A stretch of DNA of 64,000 nt from Streptomyces sp. ISL-43. Its GTDB lineage: Bacteria; Actinomycetota; Actinomycetes; Streptomycetales; Streptomycetaceae. The translations under genes and the position numbers were made by a program. Under the pieces are notes generated by a model. The model was given only the letters and a program-made list of their open reading frames with translations, searched no databases and was not told the DNA's origin. The stretch is taken from positions 124,001 to 188,000 of the forward strand of contig NZ_JAGGOT010000023.1 in the NCBI RefSeq assembly GCF_018614195.1, written 5' to 3'. Positions 43,469 through 50,863 of this stretch are shown one piece after another (within the stretch, counting starts at the first letter, position 1; every line of letters starts with the position of its first letter).

Positions 43469-44104
43469 ATGGCGCAGCAGGAGAACGACGTTGTCGAGGT
43501 CGTGAACGACGGATACGTCGTGGACACCGAGGACGGTGAGGCGCGTGAGCTCGCCCACCGCGAGCGCGGTACGGCCCGCCCCATCACGGTGGTCGGCAAC
43601 CCGGTCCTGCACCGGGAGTGCAAGGACGTCACCGAGTTCGGCGACGAGCTGGCGCGGCTGATCGACGACATGTTCGCCAGCCAGAAGGCCGCCGAGGGCG
43701 TGGGCCTGGCCGCGAACCAGATCGGCGTGGACGCCAAGGTCTTCGTCTACGACTGCCCGGACGACGACGGCAACCGCCACACGGGCGTCGTGGTCAATCC
43801 GAAGCTGATCGAGCTGCCGGCCTCCGCGCGCGTCCTGGACGACTCGAACGAGGGCTGCCTGTCGGTCCCGACCGCCTACGCCTCGCTGGCCCGCCCGGAC
43901 TACGCCGAGGTCGAGGGCCAGGACGCGCAGGGCAACCCGATCAAGGTGCGCGGCACGGGCTACTTCGCACGCTGCCTGCAGCACGAGACCGACCACCTGT
44001 ACGGCTACCTGTACATCGACCGGCTCTCCAAGCGGGACCGCAAGGACGCGCTGAAGCAGATGGAAGAGGGCACCCCGCGCTACGAGACCGTCCCGAACGC
44101 GTAG
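43469..44104 (+). CDS. def: Peptide deformylase
   Basis: A 211-residue PDF. All three motifs are present: [17 protein letters not shown] and QHETDHLYG. It removes the formyl group from nascent proteins. A 40-residue acidic N-terminal extension precedes the catalytic domain (starting near [10 protein letters not shown]), longer than usual. The ATG at 43469 has GGAAGG at a rather long distance. Confidence 0.95.
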   Translation: MAQQENDVVEVVNDGYVVDTEDGEARELAHRERGTARPITVVGNPVLHRECKDVTEFGDELARLIDDMFASQKAAEGVGLAANQIGVDAKVFVYDCPDDDGNRHTGVVVNPKLIELPASARVLDDSNEGCLSVPTAYASLARPDYAEVEGQDAQGNPIKVRGTGYFARCLQHETDHLYGYLYIDRLSKRDRKDALKQMEEGTPRYETVPNA

Positions 44105-44160
44105 CCGCTAGCCGCGTAGGCGCGTAGCCGCCGCGGCCGCGTAGCCGGCTAGGCGGCGGC
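44101..44160. repeat. GTAGCCG-rich repeat/terminator between def and the GlxA-type gene
   Basis: Several GCGTAGCCG-like units follow the def stop. GCCGCCG (44128 region) can pair with CGGCGGC (44153 region), so it may work as a terminator for both converging genes. Confidence 0.45.
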
Positions 44161-45129
44161 CGGGCCCCGGAAGGTCCGGCGGAAGGTGTTGGGGGTGGTT
44201 CCCAGCGTGCGCAGGAAGTGGTGGCGCAGGGCGGCCGCGGTACCGAAGCCGCAGCGGCCCGCGATCGCGTCGACCGTCTCGTCCGTGGACTCCAGCAGCT
44301 CCTGCGCCAGCAGGACCCGCTGGCGCAGCACCCACTGGTACGGGGTCGTCCCCGTCTCCTGCAGGAAGCGGCGGGCGAAGGTCCGCGCGGACATGTGGGC
44401 CCGCTCCGCGAGCTGCTCCACCGTGATCTCCTCCTCCAGGTGGCGGGCCATCCAGCCGATGACCTCGCCCACCGTGTCGCAGGACGTCCGGGGCAGCGGG
44501 CGCTGGATGTACTGCGCCTGCCCGCCGTCCCGGTGCGGCGGTACGACCATCCGGCGCGCGATGGTGTTGGCCACCTCCGCGCCCTGCTCCTGCCGTACGA
44601 GGTGCAGGCACGCGTCGATCCCGGAGGCGGTGCCGGCCGAGGTGATCACCGAGCCCTCGTCCACGTACAGCACGTCCGGGTCGACCTTGGCCCGCGGATA
44701 GCGGCGGGCCAGGGCCGGGGCGTGCAGCCAGTGCGTGGTGCAGCGCCGGTCGTCGAGCAGGCCCGCCGCCCCCAGCAGGAAGGCGCCGCTGCACACGCTC
44801 AGCAGGCGCGCGCCCCGGTCCGCGGCCCGGCGAAGGGCCTCCAGGAGGGGCTCCGGATAGTCGCGGGTGGGGGCCTCGCGGTCGGCGGGCAGGCAGATCA
44901 GGTCCGCCTCCTCCAGCCGCTCGGGGCCGTGGGGGAGGGTGAGGCGGTAGTGGCCGTCGCCGACGGTGAGCGGATTGTCCTCCATCGCGCAGACGGCGAA
45001 GTCGTACGTCGGCAGGCCCATCGCGCTGCGGTCGATCCCGAAGACCTCGCAGAAGATGCCCATCTCGAAGGGGGCGACCCCGTTCACCACGGCCACGGCC
45101 ACGTTGTTCAGCGAGGAAGTCTTCAGCAT
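44149..45129 (-). CDS. GlxA-family AraC-type regulator with DJ-1/PfpI domain
   Basis: A 326-residue protein. The N-terminal amidotransferase-like DJ-1 domain (1-190) has the nucleophile-elbow Cys in LLSVCSGAFLLG. The C-terminal AraC domain has two helix-turn-helices (EQLAERAHMSARTFARRF and DAIAGRCGFGTAAALRHHF). The ATG is at 45129. The ligand is unknown. It is convergent with def. Confidence 0.88.
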   Translation of the reverse strand: MLKTSSLNNVAVAVVNGVAPFEMGIFCEVFGIDRSAMGLPTYDFAVCAMEDNPLTVGDGHYRLTLPHGPERLEEADLICLPADREAPTRDYPEPLLEALRRAADRGARLLSVCSGAFLLGAAGLLDDRRCTTHWLHAPALARRYPRAKVDPDVLYVDEGSVITSAGTASGIDACLHLVRQEQGAEVANTIARRMVVPPHRDGGQAQYIQRPLPRTSCDTVGEVIGWMARHLEEEITVEQLAERAHMSARTFARRFLQETGTTPYQWVLRQRVLLAQELLESTDETVDAIAGRCGFGTAAALRHHFLRTLGTTPNTFRRTFRGPAAA

Positions 45130-45210
45130 GACCCCAGTGTGGCAGTAATTCGTTCTCTTGTGACAGTCCTGCCACTGTCGGGTTTCTGTCGTCCTGGCGA
45201 GAGTGGAGGC

Positions 45211-45420
45211 ATGAACACCTTCCTCGACTTCCTCGTCGTCCTCGCCGTCGCCGCCCTGCTACTGGGCCCCTCCCTCTACGGAGCCGCGCGCGAGCGCCGC
45301 GTCGACCGGCAGATCCGCGCGGCCCAGCAGGACGCGCAGGTCCTCCGGTATCGGCATCGGCGTGAGCAGCCCCGCGCTCGTGCGCCCCGTGTTGCCGTAC
45401 GGCACGCGCCCGGACAGTGA
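45211..45420 (+). CDS. Small single-pass membrane protein, uncertain
   Basis: A 69-residue frame with an N-terminal membrane helix (FLDFLVVLAVAALLLGPSLYG) followed by basic residues. GTGGAGG lies very close to the ATG at 45211. The second half runs antisense to the end of the DUF3703 frame and is Arg/Pro-rich, so only the first 45 codons look genuine. Confidence 0.45.
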   Translation: MNTFLDFLVVLAVAALLLGPSLYGAARERRVDRQIRAAQQDAQVLRYRHRREQPRARAPRVAVRHAPGQ

Positions 45421-45633
45421 GCCGGCCCCCGCCACCAGGATCCGCACCACCTGGCCCACGGTCTCGGCCCGGTCCCGGCAGCGGACCGCGAGGCGGAACA
45501 TGTGCCAGTGCGCCCGGGTGTGCGGCCAGGCCCAGGCCTGGGAAAGGATGTGCGCCCGCTCCAGCGCGGTCCACATGGCCGCGGTGTCGGGCGCGGCGCC
45601 CCGGGCGCGGCGCAGCTCGGCTTCGAAGGCCAA
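45259..45633 (-). CDS. DUF3703 family protein
   Basis: A 124-codon frame whose first 100 residues match the DUF3703 type (TALERAHILSQAWAWPHTRA, then VPYGNTGRTSAGLLTPMPIP). The only start is TTG at 45633, because a TGA stop lies 15 bases upstream in frame, and there is no ribosome site. The last about 20 codons are the antisense of the small membrane gene. The 5' end abuts the broken nrdS gene, so it has probably lost its native start. Confidence 0.6.
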   Translation of the reverse strand: MAFEAELRRARGAAPDTAAMWTALERAHILSQAWAWPHTRAHWHMFRLAVRCRDRAETVGQVVRILVAGAGSLSGRVPYGNTGRTSAGLLTPMPIPEDLRVLLGRADLPVDAALARGSVEGGAQ

Positions 45634-46294
45634 TCCGGCGGCACACCCGGCTCAGGTGCGCCCCGTCGGCGAATCCCGCACCGTGCGCCGCGTCCGTCAC
45701 GCTCTGCCCCAGCGTGGTGAGTTCGGCGGCCCGCATCAGGCGCAGCCACAGCACGTACGAGCGGAAGGGCAGCCCCGGCTCGGCCCGGAACAGGTGCGAC
45801 AGCCGGCTCTCCGACAGCCGTGCCACCTCTGCCGCCTCCGCCAGCCGTACCCGCTCCCGCCCGGGCAGCCAGGCCAGCACCCGTGCCAGCCCCGGATGCG
45901 GGTCCGCCCCGGGCAGTGGGCCCTGGGGGAGTACCGAGTCCAGGGCGCAGGCCGCCGCGAAGGGGTCGGCGGGCAGCCCGGGCGGCAGGAGGCCCCGCGC
46001 GTCCCCCGCCGACTCCGCGAGCCGGCGCCCGGCGGCCGAGGCGGGGTCGTAATGCAGCAGGACCCCGCGCGGGACCCCGCGCAGCACGCTGTGGCGCACC
46101 CCGGCCGGGACCACGTACGCCCGGCAGCCGAAGGGGTCCCCCGAAGGGCCGGCCATCAGCAGCTCGTCCTCGCCGAGGGTGGCGATGAGCTGCACGGAAT
46201 GGTGGGCGTGGGCGGACGCGGGGCCCACGGCCCCGCCGTACAGCAGCCCGCCCGGCCGCAGCCGCGCCCGCCCGGCCCACCCTTCCGCGGTCAT
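45630..46294 (-). pseudogene. nrdS: AraC-family regulator NrdS, 3' end deleted
   Basis: The frame starts at ATG 46294, six bases after the nrdB stop, in the place of S. coelicolor nrdS (AraC-like third gene of nrdABS). A cupin-like N-terminus (HAHHSVQLIATLGEDELLM) and the first helix-turn-helix (LAEAAEVARLSESRLSHLF) are intact. The second ends abruptly at GFADGAHLSRVCRR, where a phenylalanine-glycine motif and the last helix should follow. No stop occurs in this frame for another 1.5 kb, and none of the three frames carries the missing part. This implies a deletion that also took the start of the DUF3703 gene. Confidence 0.65.
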
Positions 46295-46300
46295 CAGGAC

Positions 46301-47335
46301 CTAGAAGTCCTCGTCCAGGTCGACCGTGCCCTCGACCGCGACCTGGTAGGCCGACGGGCGGCGCTCGAAGAAGTTCGTCAGCTCCTGGACGCCCTGCAGC
46401 TCCATGAAGGAGAACGGGTTCTGCGAGCCGTAGACGGGCGGGAAGCCGAGGCGGACCAGGCGCTGGTCCGCGACGCACTCCAGGTACTCGCGCATCGACT
46501 CGGTGTTCATGCCCGGCAGGCCGTCACCGCACAGGTCGCGGCCGAACTGGAGCTCCGCCTCGACGGCCTCCCTCAGCATGTCCGTGACCTGCTGCTGGAG
46601 CCCGTCGTCGAAGAGCTCCGGCTCCTCCTTGCGGACCGTGTCGATGACCTCGAAGGCGAAGCTCATGTGGGCGCTTTCATCCCTGAACACCCAGTTGGTG
46701 CCTGTCGCCAGGCCGTGCAGCAGGCCGCGCGAGCGGAACCAGTAGACGTACGCGAACGCCCCGTAGAAGAACAGGCCCTCGATGCACGCCGCGAAGCAGA
46801 TCAGGTTCAGCAGGAAGCGGCGGCGGTCGGCCTGCGTCTCCAGCCGGTCGAGCTTCTCGACCTCGTTGATCCACTTGAAGCAGAACTGGGCCTTCTCACG
46901 GATCGAGGGGATCTCCTCGACCGCGTCGAAGGCGGCCGCCCGGTCGTCCGGGTTGGGCAGGTACGTGTCGAGCAGCGTCAGGTAGAACTGGACGTGCACG
47001 GCCTCCTCGAAGAGCTGGCGCGACAGGTACAGGCGCGCCTCCGGGGAGTTGATGTGCTTGTACAGCGTCAGCACCAGGTTGTTCGAGACGATCGAGTCGC
47101 CCGTCGCGAAGAACGCGACCAGACGGCCGATCATGTGCTGCTCGGAGGGCGTCAGCTTCGCGAGGTCGGCGACGTCCGAGTGGAGGTCGACCTCCTCGAC
47201 GGTCCAGGTGTTCTTGATCGCGTCCCGGTAGCGCTCGTAGAAGTCCGGGTAGCGCATGGGGCGGAGGGTCAGTTCGAAGCCCGGGTCGAGCAGGTTTTTG
47301 GTCGGTACGGACTTCGTCGTGTCGGTGGAGCTCAT
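46301..47335 (-). CDS. nrdB: Class Ia ribonucleotide reductase, radical subunit NrdB
   Basis: A 344-residue R2 protein. Di-iron ligands and radical site are all visible: an Asp in DVADL, Glu and His in FEEAVHVQFY, with the radical Tyr four residues after the His. Further ligands are ACIEGLFFYG and FRDESAHMSFAF. It supplies the tyrosyl radical to NrdA. The ATG overlaps the nrdA stop by one base (TAATG). Confidence 0.95.
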   Translation of the reverse strand: MSSTDTTKSVPTKNLLDPGFELTLRPMRYPDFYERYRDAIKNTWTVEEVDLHSDVADLAKLTPSEQHMIGRLVAFFATGDSIVSNNLVLTLYKHINSPEARLYLSRQLFEEAVHVQFYLTLLDTYLPNPDDRAAAFDAVEEIPSIREKAQFCFKWINEVEKLDRLETQADRRRFLLNLICFAACIEGLFFYGAFAYVYWFRSRGLLHGLATGTNWVFRDESAHMSFAFEVIDTVRKEEPELFDDGLQQQVTDMLREAVEAELQFGRDLCGDGLPGMNTESMREYLECVADQRLVRLGFPPVYGSQNPFSFMELQGVQELTNFFERRPSAYQVAVEGTVDLDEDF

Positions 47336-49731
47336 TACTGGCAGGCCTCGCAGGACTCGGGGTTCTCAAGGGAGCAGGCCAGCGCGTCGGCGTCGACGGC
47401 CTGCGGGAGGGGCGTGGCGGCGGCCGGGACGGTGCTGCCGGAGGCGGCGCGGGCGATCTTCGTCGCCGGGCGCGAACGCAGGTAGTACGTGGTCTTCAGG
47501 CCCTGCTTCCAGGCGTACGCGTACATCGAGGACAGCTTCCCGATGGTCGGCGTCTCCAGGAACAGGTTCAGCGACTGCGACTGGTCGAGGAACGGCGTAC
47601 GGGCCGCCGCCATGTCGATCAGGCCGCGCTGCGGGATCTCCCACGCCGTCCGGTACAGCTCGCGCACCTCCGCCGGGATCCAGCCGAAGCCCTGGACCGA
47701 GCCGCTGGCCTCGCGCAGCGCCTCGCGGGTCTGGGCGTCCCAGACGCCGAGCCGCTTGAGCTCCTGCACCAGGTAGCCGTTGACCTGGAGGAACTCCCCG
47801 CTCAGCGTCTCGCGCTTGAAGAGGTTGGAGACCTGCGGCTCGATGCACTCGTACACGCCCGCGATGGAGGCGATGGTCGCCGTCGGGGCGATGGCCAGGA
47901 GCAGCGAGTTGCGCATGCCGCTCTTCGCGACACGGGCGCGCAGCGCGTCCCAGCGCTCCGGCCAGTTCAGCTCGACGTCGTAGTGGTCGGGGTGCAGGAC
48001 GCCGCGCGCGGTGCGGGTCTGCTCCCACGCCGGGAGCGGGCCAACGCGCTCGGCGAGGTCGCACGATGCCTCGTAGGCGGCCAGCATGATGCGCTCGGAG
48101 AGCTTGGTGGACAGGGCCTTCGCCTCGGGGGAGTCGAAGGGCAGCTTCAGCTGGAAGAAGACGTCCTGCAGGCCCATGGCGCCCAGGCCCACCGGGCGCC
48201 AGCGGGCGTTGGAGCGGCCGGCCTGCTCGGTCGGGTAGAAGTTGATGTCCACGACGCGGTCGAGGAAGGTCACGGCGGTGCGGACGGTCTCGTCCAGCCG
48301 CTCCCAGTCGATCTCGCCGTCCACGACGAAGGCGCCGAGGTTGACCGAGCCGAGGTTGCAGACGGCCGTCTCGCCGTCGTTGGTGACCTCGATGATCTCG
48401 GTGCAGAGGTTCGAGGAGTGGACGACGCTGCCCGGCTCGGCGGTCTGGTTCGCCGTGCGGTTGGAGGCGTCCTTGAAGGTCATCCAGCCCTGGCCGGTCT
48501 GCGCGAGGGTGCGCATCATCCGGCCGTACAGGTCGCGCGCGGGCATGGTCTTGCGGGCCAGGCCCCCGGCCTCGGCCTTGCGGTACGCGGCGTCGAACTC
48601 GTCGCCCCACAGGTCCACCAGCTCGGGGACGTCGGCCGGGGAGAACAGCGACCAGTCGGCGTCGGCGTTCACGCGGCGCATGAACTCGTCCGGCACCCAG
48701 TGCGCCAGGTTCAGGTTGTGCGTACGGCGCTGGTCCTCGCCGGTGTTGTCGCGGAGCTCCAGGAACTCCTCGATGTCCGCGTGCCAGGTCTCCAGGTAGA
48801 CGGCGGCGGCGCCCTTGCGGCGGCCGCCCTGGTTCACCGCCGCGACGGAGGCGTCGAGGGTCTTCAGGAACGGCACGATGCCGTTGGAGTGGCCGTTCGT
48901 GCCGCGGATCAGCGAACCGCGGGCGCGGATGCGGGAGTACGAGAGGCCGATACCGCCGGCGTGCTTGGACAGGCGTGCGACCTGGTGGTAGCGGTCGTAG
49001 ATCGAGTCGAGCTCGTCCAGCGGGGAGTCCAGCAGGTAGCAGGAGGACATCTGCGGGTGCCGGGTGCCGGAGTTGAAGAGGGTGGGGGAGGAGGGCAGGT
49101 AGTCGAGGCGGCTCATCAGCCGGTACAGCGAGGCCACTTCCTCGACGGCCTGGACCGAATCGTTCTCGGCGAGGCCGCAGGCCACGCGCAGCATGAAGTA
49201 CTGCGGGGTCTCGATGACCTGGCGGGTGATCGGGTGGCGCAGCAGGTAGCGGCTGTGCAGGGTGCGCAGGCCGAAGAAGCCGAAGCGGTCGTCCGCGCCC
49301 TCGGCGAGCGCGTGCTCGACCAGCGCGTCGAGCCGGTTCGCGTGCAGGCGTACGAAGTCCGCGGTGCGCTCCGCGATCAGCCCCTCGCGGTGGCCGACCT
49401 CGACGGAGCCGGAGAAGGAGGTGGCGCCCTGGCCGGCGGCCTCGTCGCGGACGGCCAGCGTCAGCAGGCGGGCGCCGAGGCGGGAGTATGCAGGGTCCTC
49501 GGAGATCAGCCCGGCGGCCGCCTCGGTGGCGAGCGTACGCAGCTCCGCCTCGTCGGCGGCGGCGCTGCGGCCGCGCAGCGCGGCGGCGGCGACCCGGCCG
49601 GGGTCCGTGTCGGGCAAGTCGGCGGTCAGCTCGGTGAGCGTGCGCAACAGCGCGGCCCCAGGGCCCCCGGTCACCGTGTCGTATGCGGACGGGTCGGACT
49701 CGGCGCGCGGTGCGGAAGGCGCGATGGTCAC
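47335..49731 (-). CDS. nrdA: Class Ia ribonucleotide reductase, catalytic subunit NrdA
   Basis: A 798-residue R1 protein. Features are SSCYLLDSPLDELDSI (reductive Cys), KHAGGIGLSYSRIRARGS, NQGGRRKGAAAVYLETWH, HSSNLCTEIIEV (active-site Cys) and SLLLAIAPTATIASIAG. The C-terminal shuttle is CSLENPESCEACQ. The N-terminus begins only about 50 residues before the conserved helix EAAAGLISEDPAYSRLGARL and lacks the VxKRDG hairpin of an ATP-cone. The GTG is at 49731 with GAGGAG upstream. It lies downstream of a cobalamin riboswitch, as in S. coelicolor, where vitamin B12 shuts off this oxygen-dependent enzyme in favour of NrdJ. Confidence 0.95.
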   Translation of the reverse strand: MTIAPSAPRAESDPSAYDTVTGGPGAALLRTLTELTADLPDTDPGRVAAAALRGRSAAADEAELRTLATEAAAGLISEDPAYSRLGARLLTLAVRDEAAGQGATSFSGSVEVGHREGLIAERTADFVRLHANRLDALVEHALAEGADDRFGFFGLRTLHSRYLLRHPITRQVIETPQYFMLRVACGLAENDSVQAVEEVASLYRLMSRLDYLPSSPTLFNSGTRHPQMSSCYLLDSPLDELDSIYDRYHQVARLSKHAGGIGLSYSRIRARGSLIRGTNGHSNGIVPFLKTLDASVAAVNQGGRRKGAAAVYLETWHADIEEFLELRDNTGEDQRRTHNLNLAHWVPDEFMRRVNADADWSLFSPADVPELVDLWGDEFDAAYRKAEAGGLARKTMPARDLYGRMMRTLAQTGQGWMTFKDASNRTANQTAEPGSVVHSSNLCTEIIEVTNDGETAVCNLGSVNLGAFVVDGEIDWERLDETVRTAVTFLDRVVDINFYPTEQAGRSNARWRPVGLGAMGLQDVFFQLKLPFDSPEAKALSTKLSERIMLAAYEASCDLAERVGPLPAWEQTRTARGVLHPDHYDVELNWPERWDALRARVAKSGMRNSLLLAIAPTATIASIAGVYECIEPQVSNLFKRETLSGEFLQVNGYLVQELKRLGVWDAQTREALREASGSVQGFGWIPAEVRELYRTAWEIPQRGLIDMAAARTPFLDQSQSLNLFLETPTIGKLSSMYAYAWKQGLKTTYYLRSRPATKIARAASGSTVPAAATPLPQAVDADALACSLENPESCEACQ

Positions 49732-49879
49732 GGGGGGAGCTCTCCTCGCTCGGCCCGGGAACACCGTGGTGCGGGGCGCGAGGGGGCGCACGTGGAAAAG
49801 CGCGGGCCCGGCAGGGCACACATGCACCACGTGGCGTCCACCGGCCCAACCGCGGGGCCCGGACGTATCTGCACCCGGT

Positions 49880-50010
49880 TCGGTCGAGCCGGGCGCACTG
49901 TCGACAGGTCCTCGGACTTGCGGATGCGCCGAGCGGATCGGTGCATTTCATACCGTTGCGGGACAGTTCCGGATTCTCACCGGATTCCCCTGCGGCGACA
50001 GCGAGCATGA
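49880..50010 (-). ncRNA. Adenosylcobalamin riboswitch controlling nrdAB
   Basis: On the minus strand the leader reads the aptamer core in order: GGGGAATCCGGTGAGAATCC, GAACTGTCCCGCAACGGT, and then AAGTCCGAGGACCTGTCGAC. These are the conserved J3/4, J6/3 and B12-box-side elements of cobalamin riboswitches. A GC-rich stem (GCGCCCGG...CCGGGTGC, 49871-49896) between aptamer and gene may be the expression platform. It fills most of the 349-base gap upstream of nrdA. Confidence 0.9.
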
Positions 50011-50014
50011 GCAT

Positions 50015-50052
50015 ACATGTGGGGGCGGTCCCTCGCGGTAGCCCCCACATGT
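50015..50052 (-). terminator. Hairpin between the GNAT gene and the riboswitch
   Basis: ACATGTGGGGGC pairs perfectly with GCCCCCACATGT over a 14-base loop. It is probably the terminator of the GNAT gene, which insulates the riboswitch transcript. Confidence 0.65.
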
Positions 50053-50080
50053 TGTGTCGTTCACCGAAGTCGGCGCACCG

Positions 50081-50578
50081 TCACAGCTCGACACGGTAGG
50101 TGAGCAGGGGGAGCCCCGGGACCGGGTACCAGTCCCGTTCCGGCGTCCGGACGAAGCCCAGGCGGTCGTAGATCCGGTGGGCTCCCAGCATCTTCTCCGT
50201 GGTCGAGAGCACCAGGTGGCTCACGTCCTCCAGGTCCCGGGCGCGGGCCATGCAGGCCCGCACCAGGGCCTCGCCGGCGCCGCGGCCGCGCGCCGCGGGG
50301 GACACGGCGAGCATCCGGAACTCCGCCTCGCCGGGTCCGGCGATGTCGGCCAGCGGGCTGCCGGGAGGGGCGAAGGTCACACAGCCGAGCAGCGTGCCGT
50401 CGTACTCCGCGACGAGCACCTCGCCGTCGGCGGCCCGGCCGGCGACATCGCGCAGCCGGCCCAAGTAGGGGTCGCCCTCGGCGAAGTCCAGCAGCCCGTC
50501 GTCGAGGTACGCCCGCGCGGTGATCTCGCCCAGCTCTTCGTATTCGGCGGCCACTGCCGGCCTGATGAGGATGTCCAT
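50081..50578 (-). CDS. GNAT-family N-acetyltransferase
   Basis: A 165-residue acetyltransferase. The acyl-CoA loop is MLAVSPAARGRGAGEALVRA, and the C-terminal strand region is HRIYDRLGFVRTPERDW. The substrate is unknown. The ATG at 50578 has CGGAG close upstream. Confidence 0.88.
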   Translation of the reverse strand: MDILIRPAVAAEYEELGEITARAYLDDGLLDFAEGDPYLGRLRDVAGRAADGEVLVAEYDGTLLGCVTFAPPGSPLADIAGPGEAEFRMLAVSPAARGRGAGEALVRACMARARDLEDVSHLVLSTTEKMLGAHRIYDRLGFVRTPERDWYPVPGLPLLTYRVEL

Positions 50579-50665
50579 GGCTCCGAGTGTGCGACAGGGC
50601 GGGAAAAAGGGCCGCCACGTTTCCCGCGGTGCGGGAGGCGTGACGGCCCTGTAGGACCCACGGAT

Positions 50666-50863
50666 TCAGCAGCAGCGGAACCCTTCGCGCGGGTCGGCCT
50701 CGCGGGCGTCCGTACGGGCGCGTTCGAAGGCCCGGCGGGTCTGGACCTCCGCGTCCGGGTCGTGCGTACGGGCGTGGGCGACGTAGCGGTCGTACGCCGC
50801 CTCGCCCGAGAACTCCCGTACGAAGAACCGGGCGCGGCCCAGCGCACGGCGAAGGCCCGTCAC
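50666..50863 (-). CDS. YbdD/YjiX-family small protein, CstA partner
   Basis: A 65-residue protein with the family pattern (RFFVREFSGEAAYDRYVAH, then DPREGFRCC). YbdD-type proteins are needed for pyruvate uptake by CstA-type carriers. The GTG shares GTGA with the cstA stop, so translation is coupled. Confidence 0.85.
   Translation of the reverse strand: MTGLRRALGRARFFVREFSGEAAYDRYVAHARTHDPDAEVQTRRAFERARTDAREADPREGFRCC

Noticed and set aside
44108..46294. One 728-codon minus-strand frame starting as an AraC protein.
   Set aside because: Only the first about 220 codons are protein-like; the rest is the shadow of DUF3703 and GlxA genes in a stop-poor GC-rich frame.
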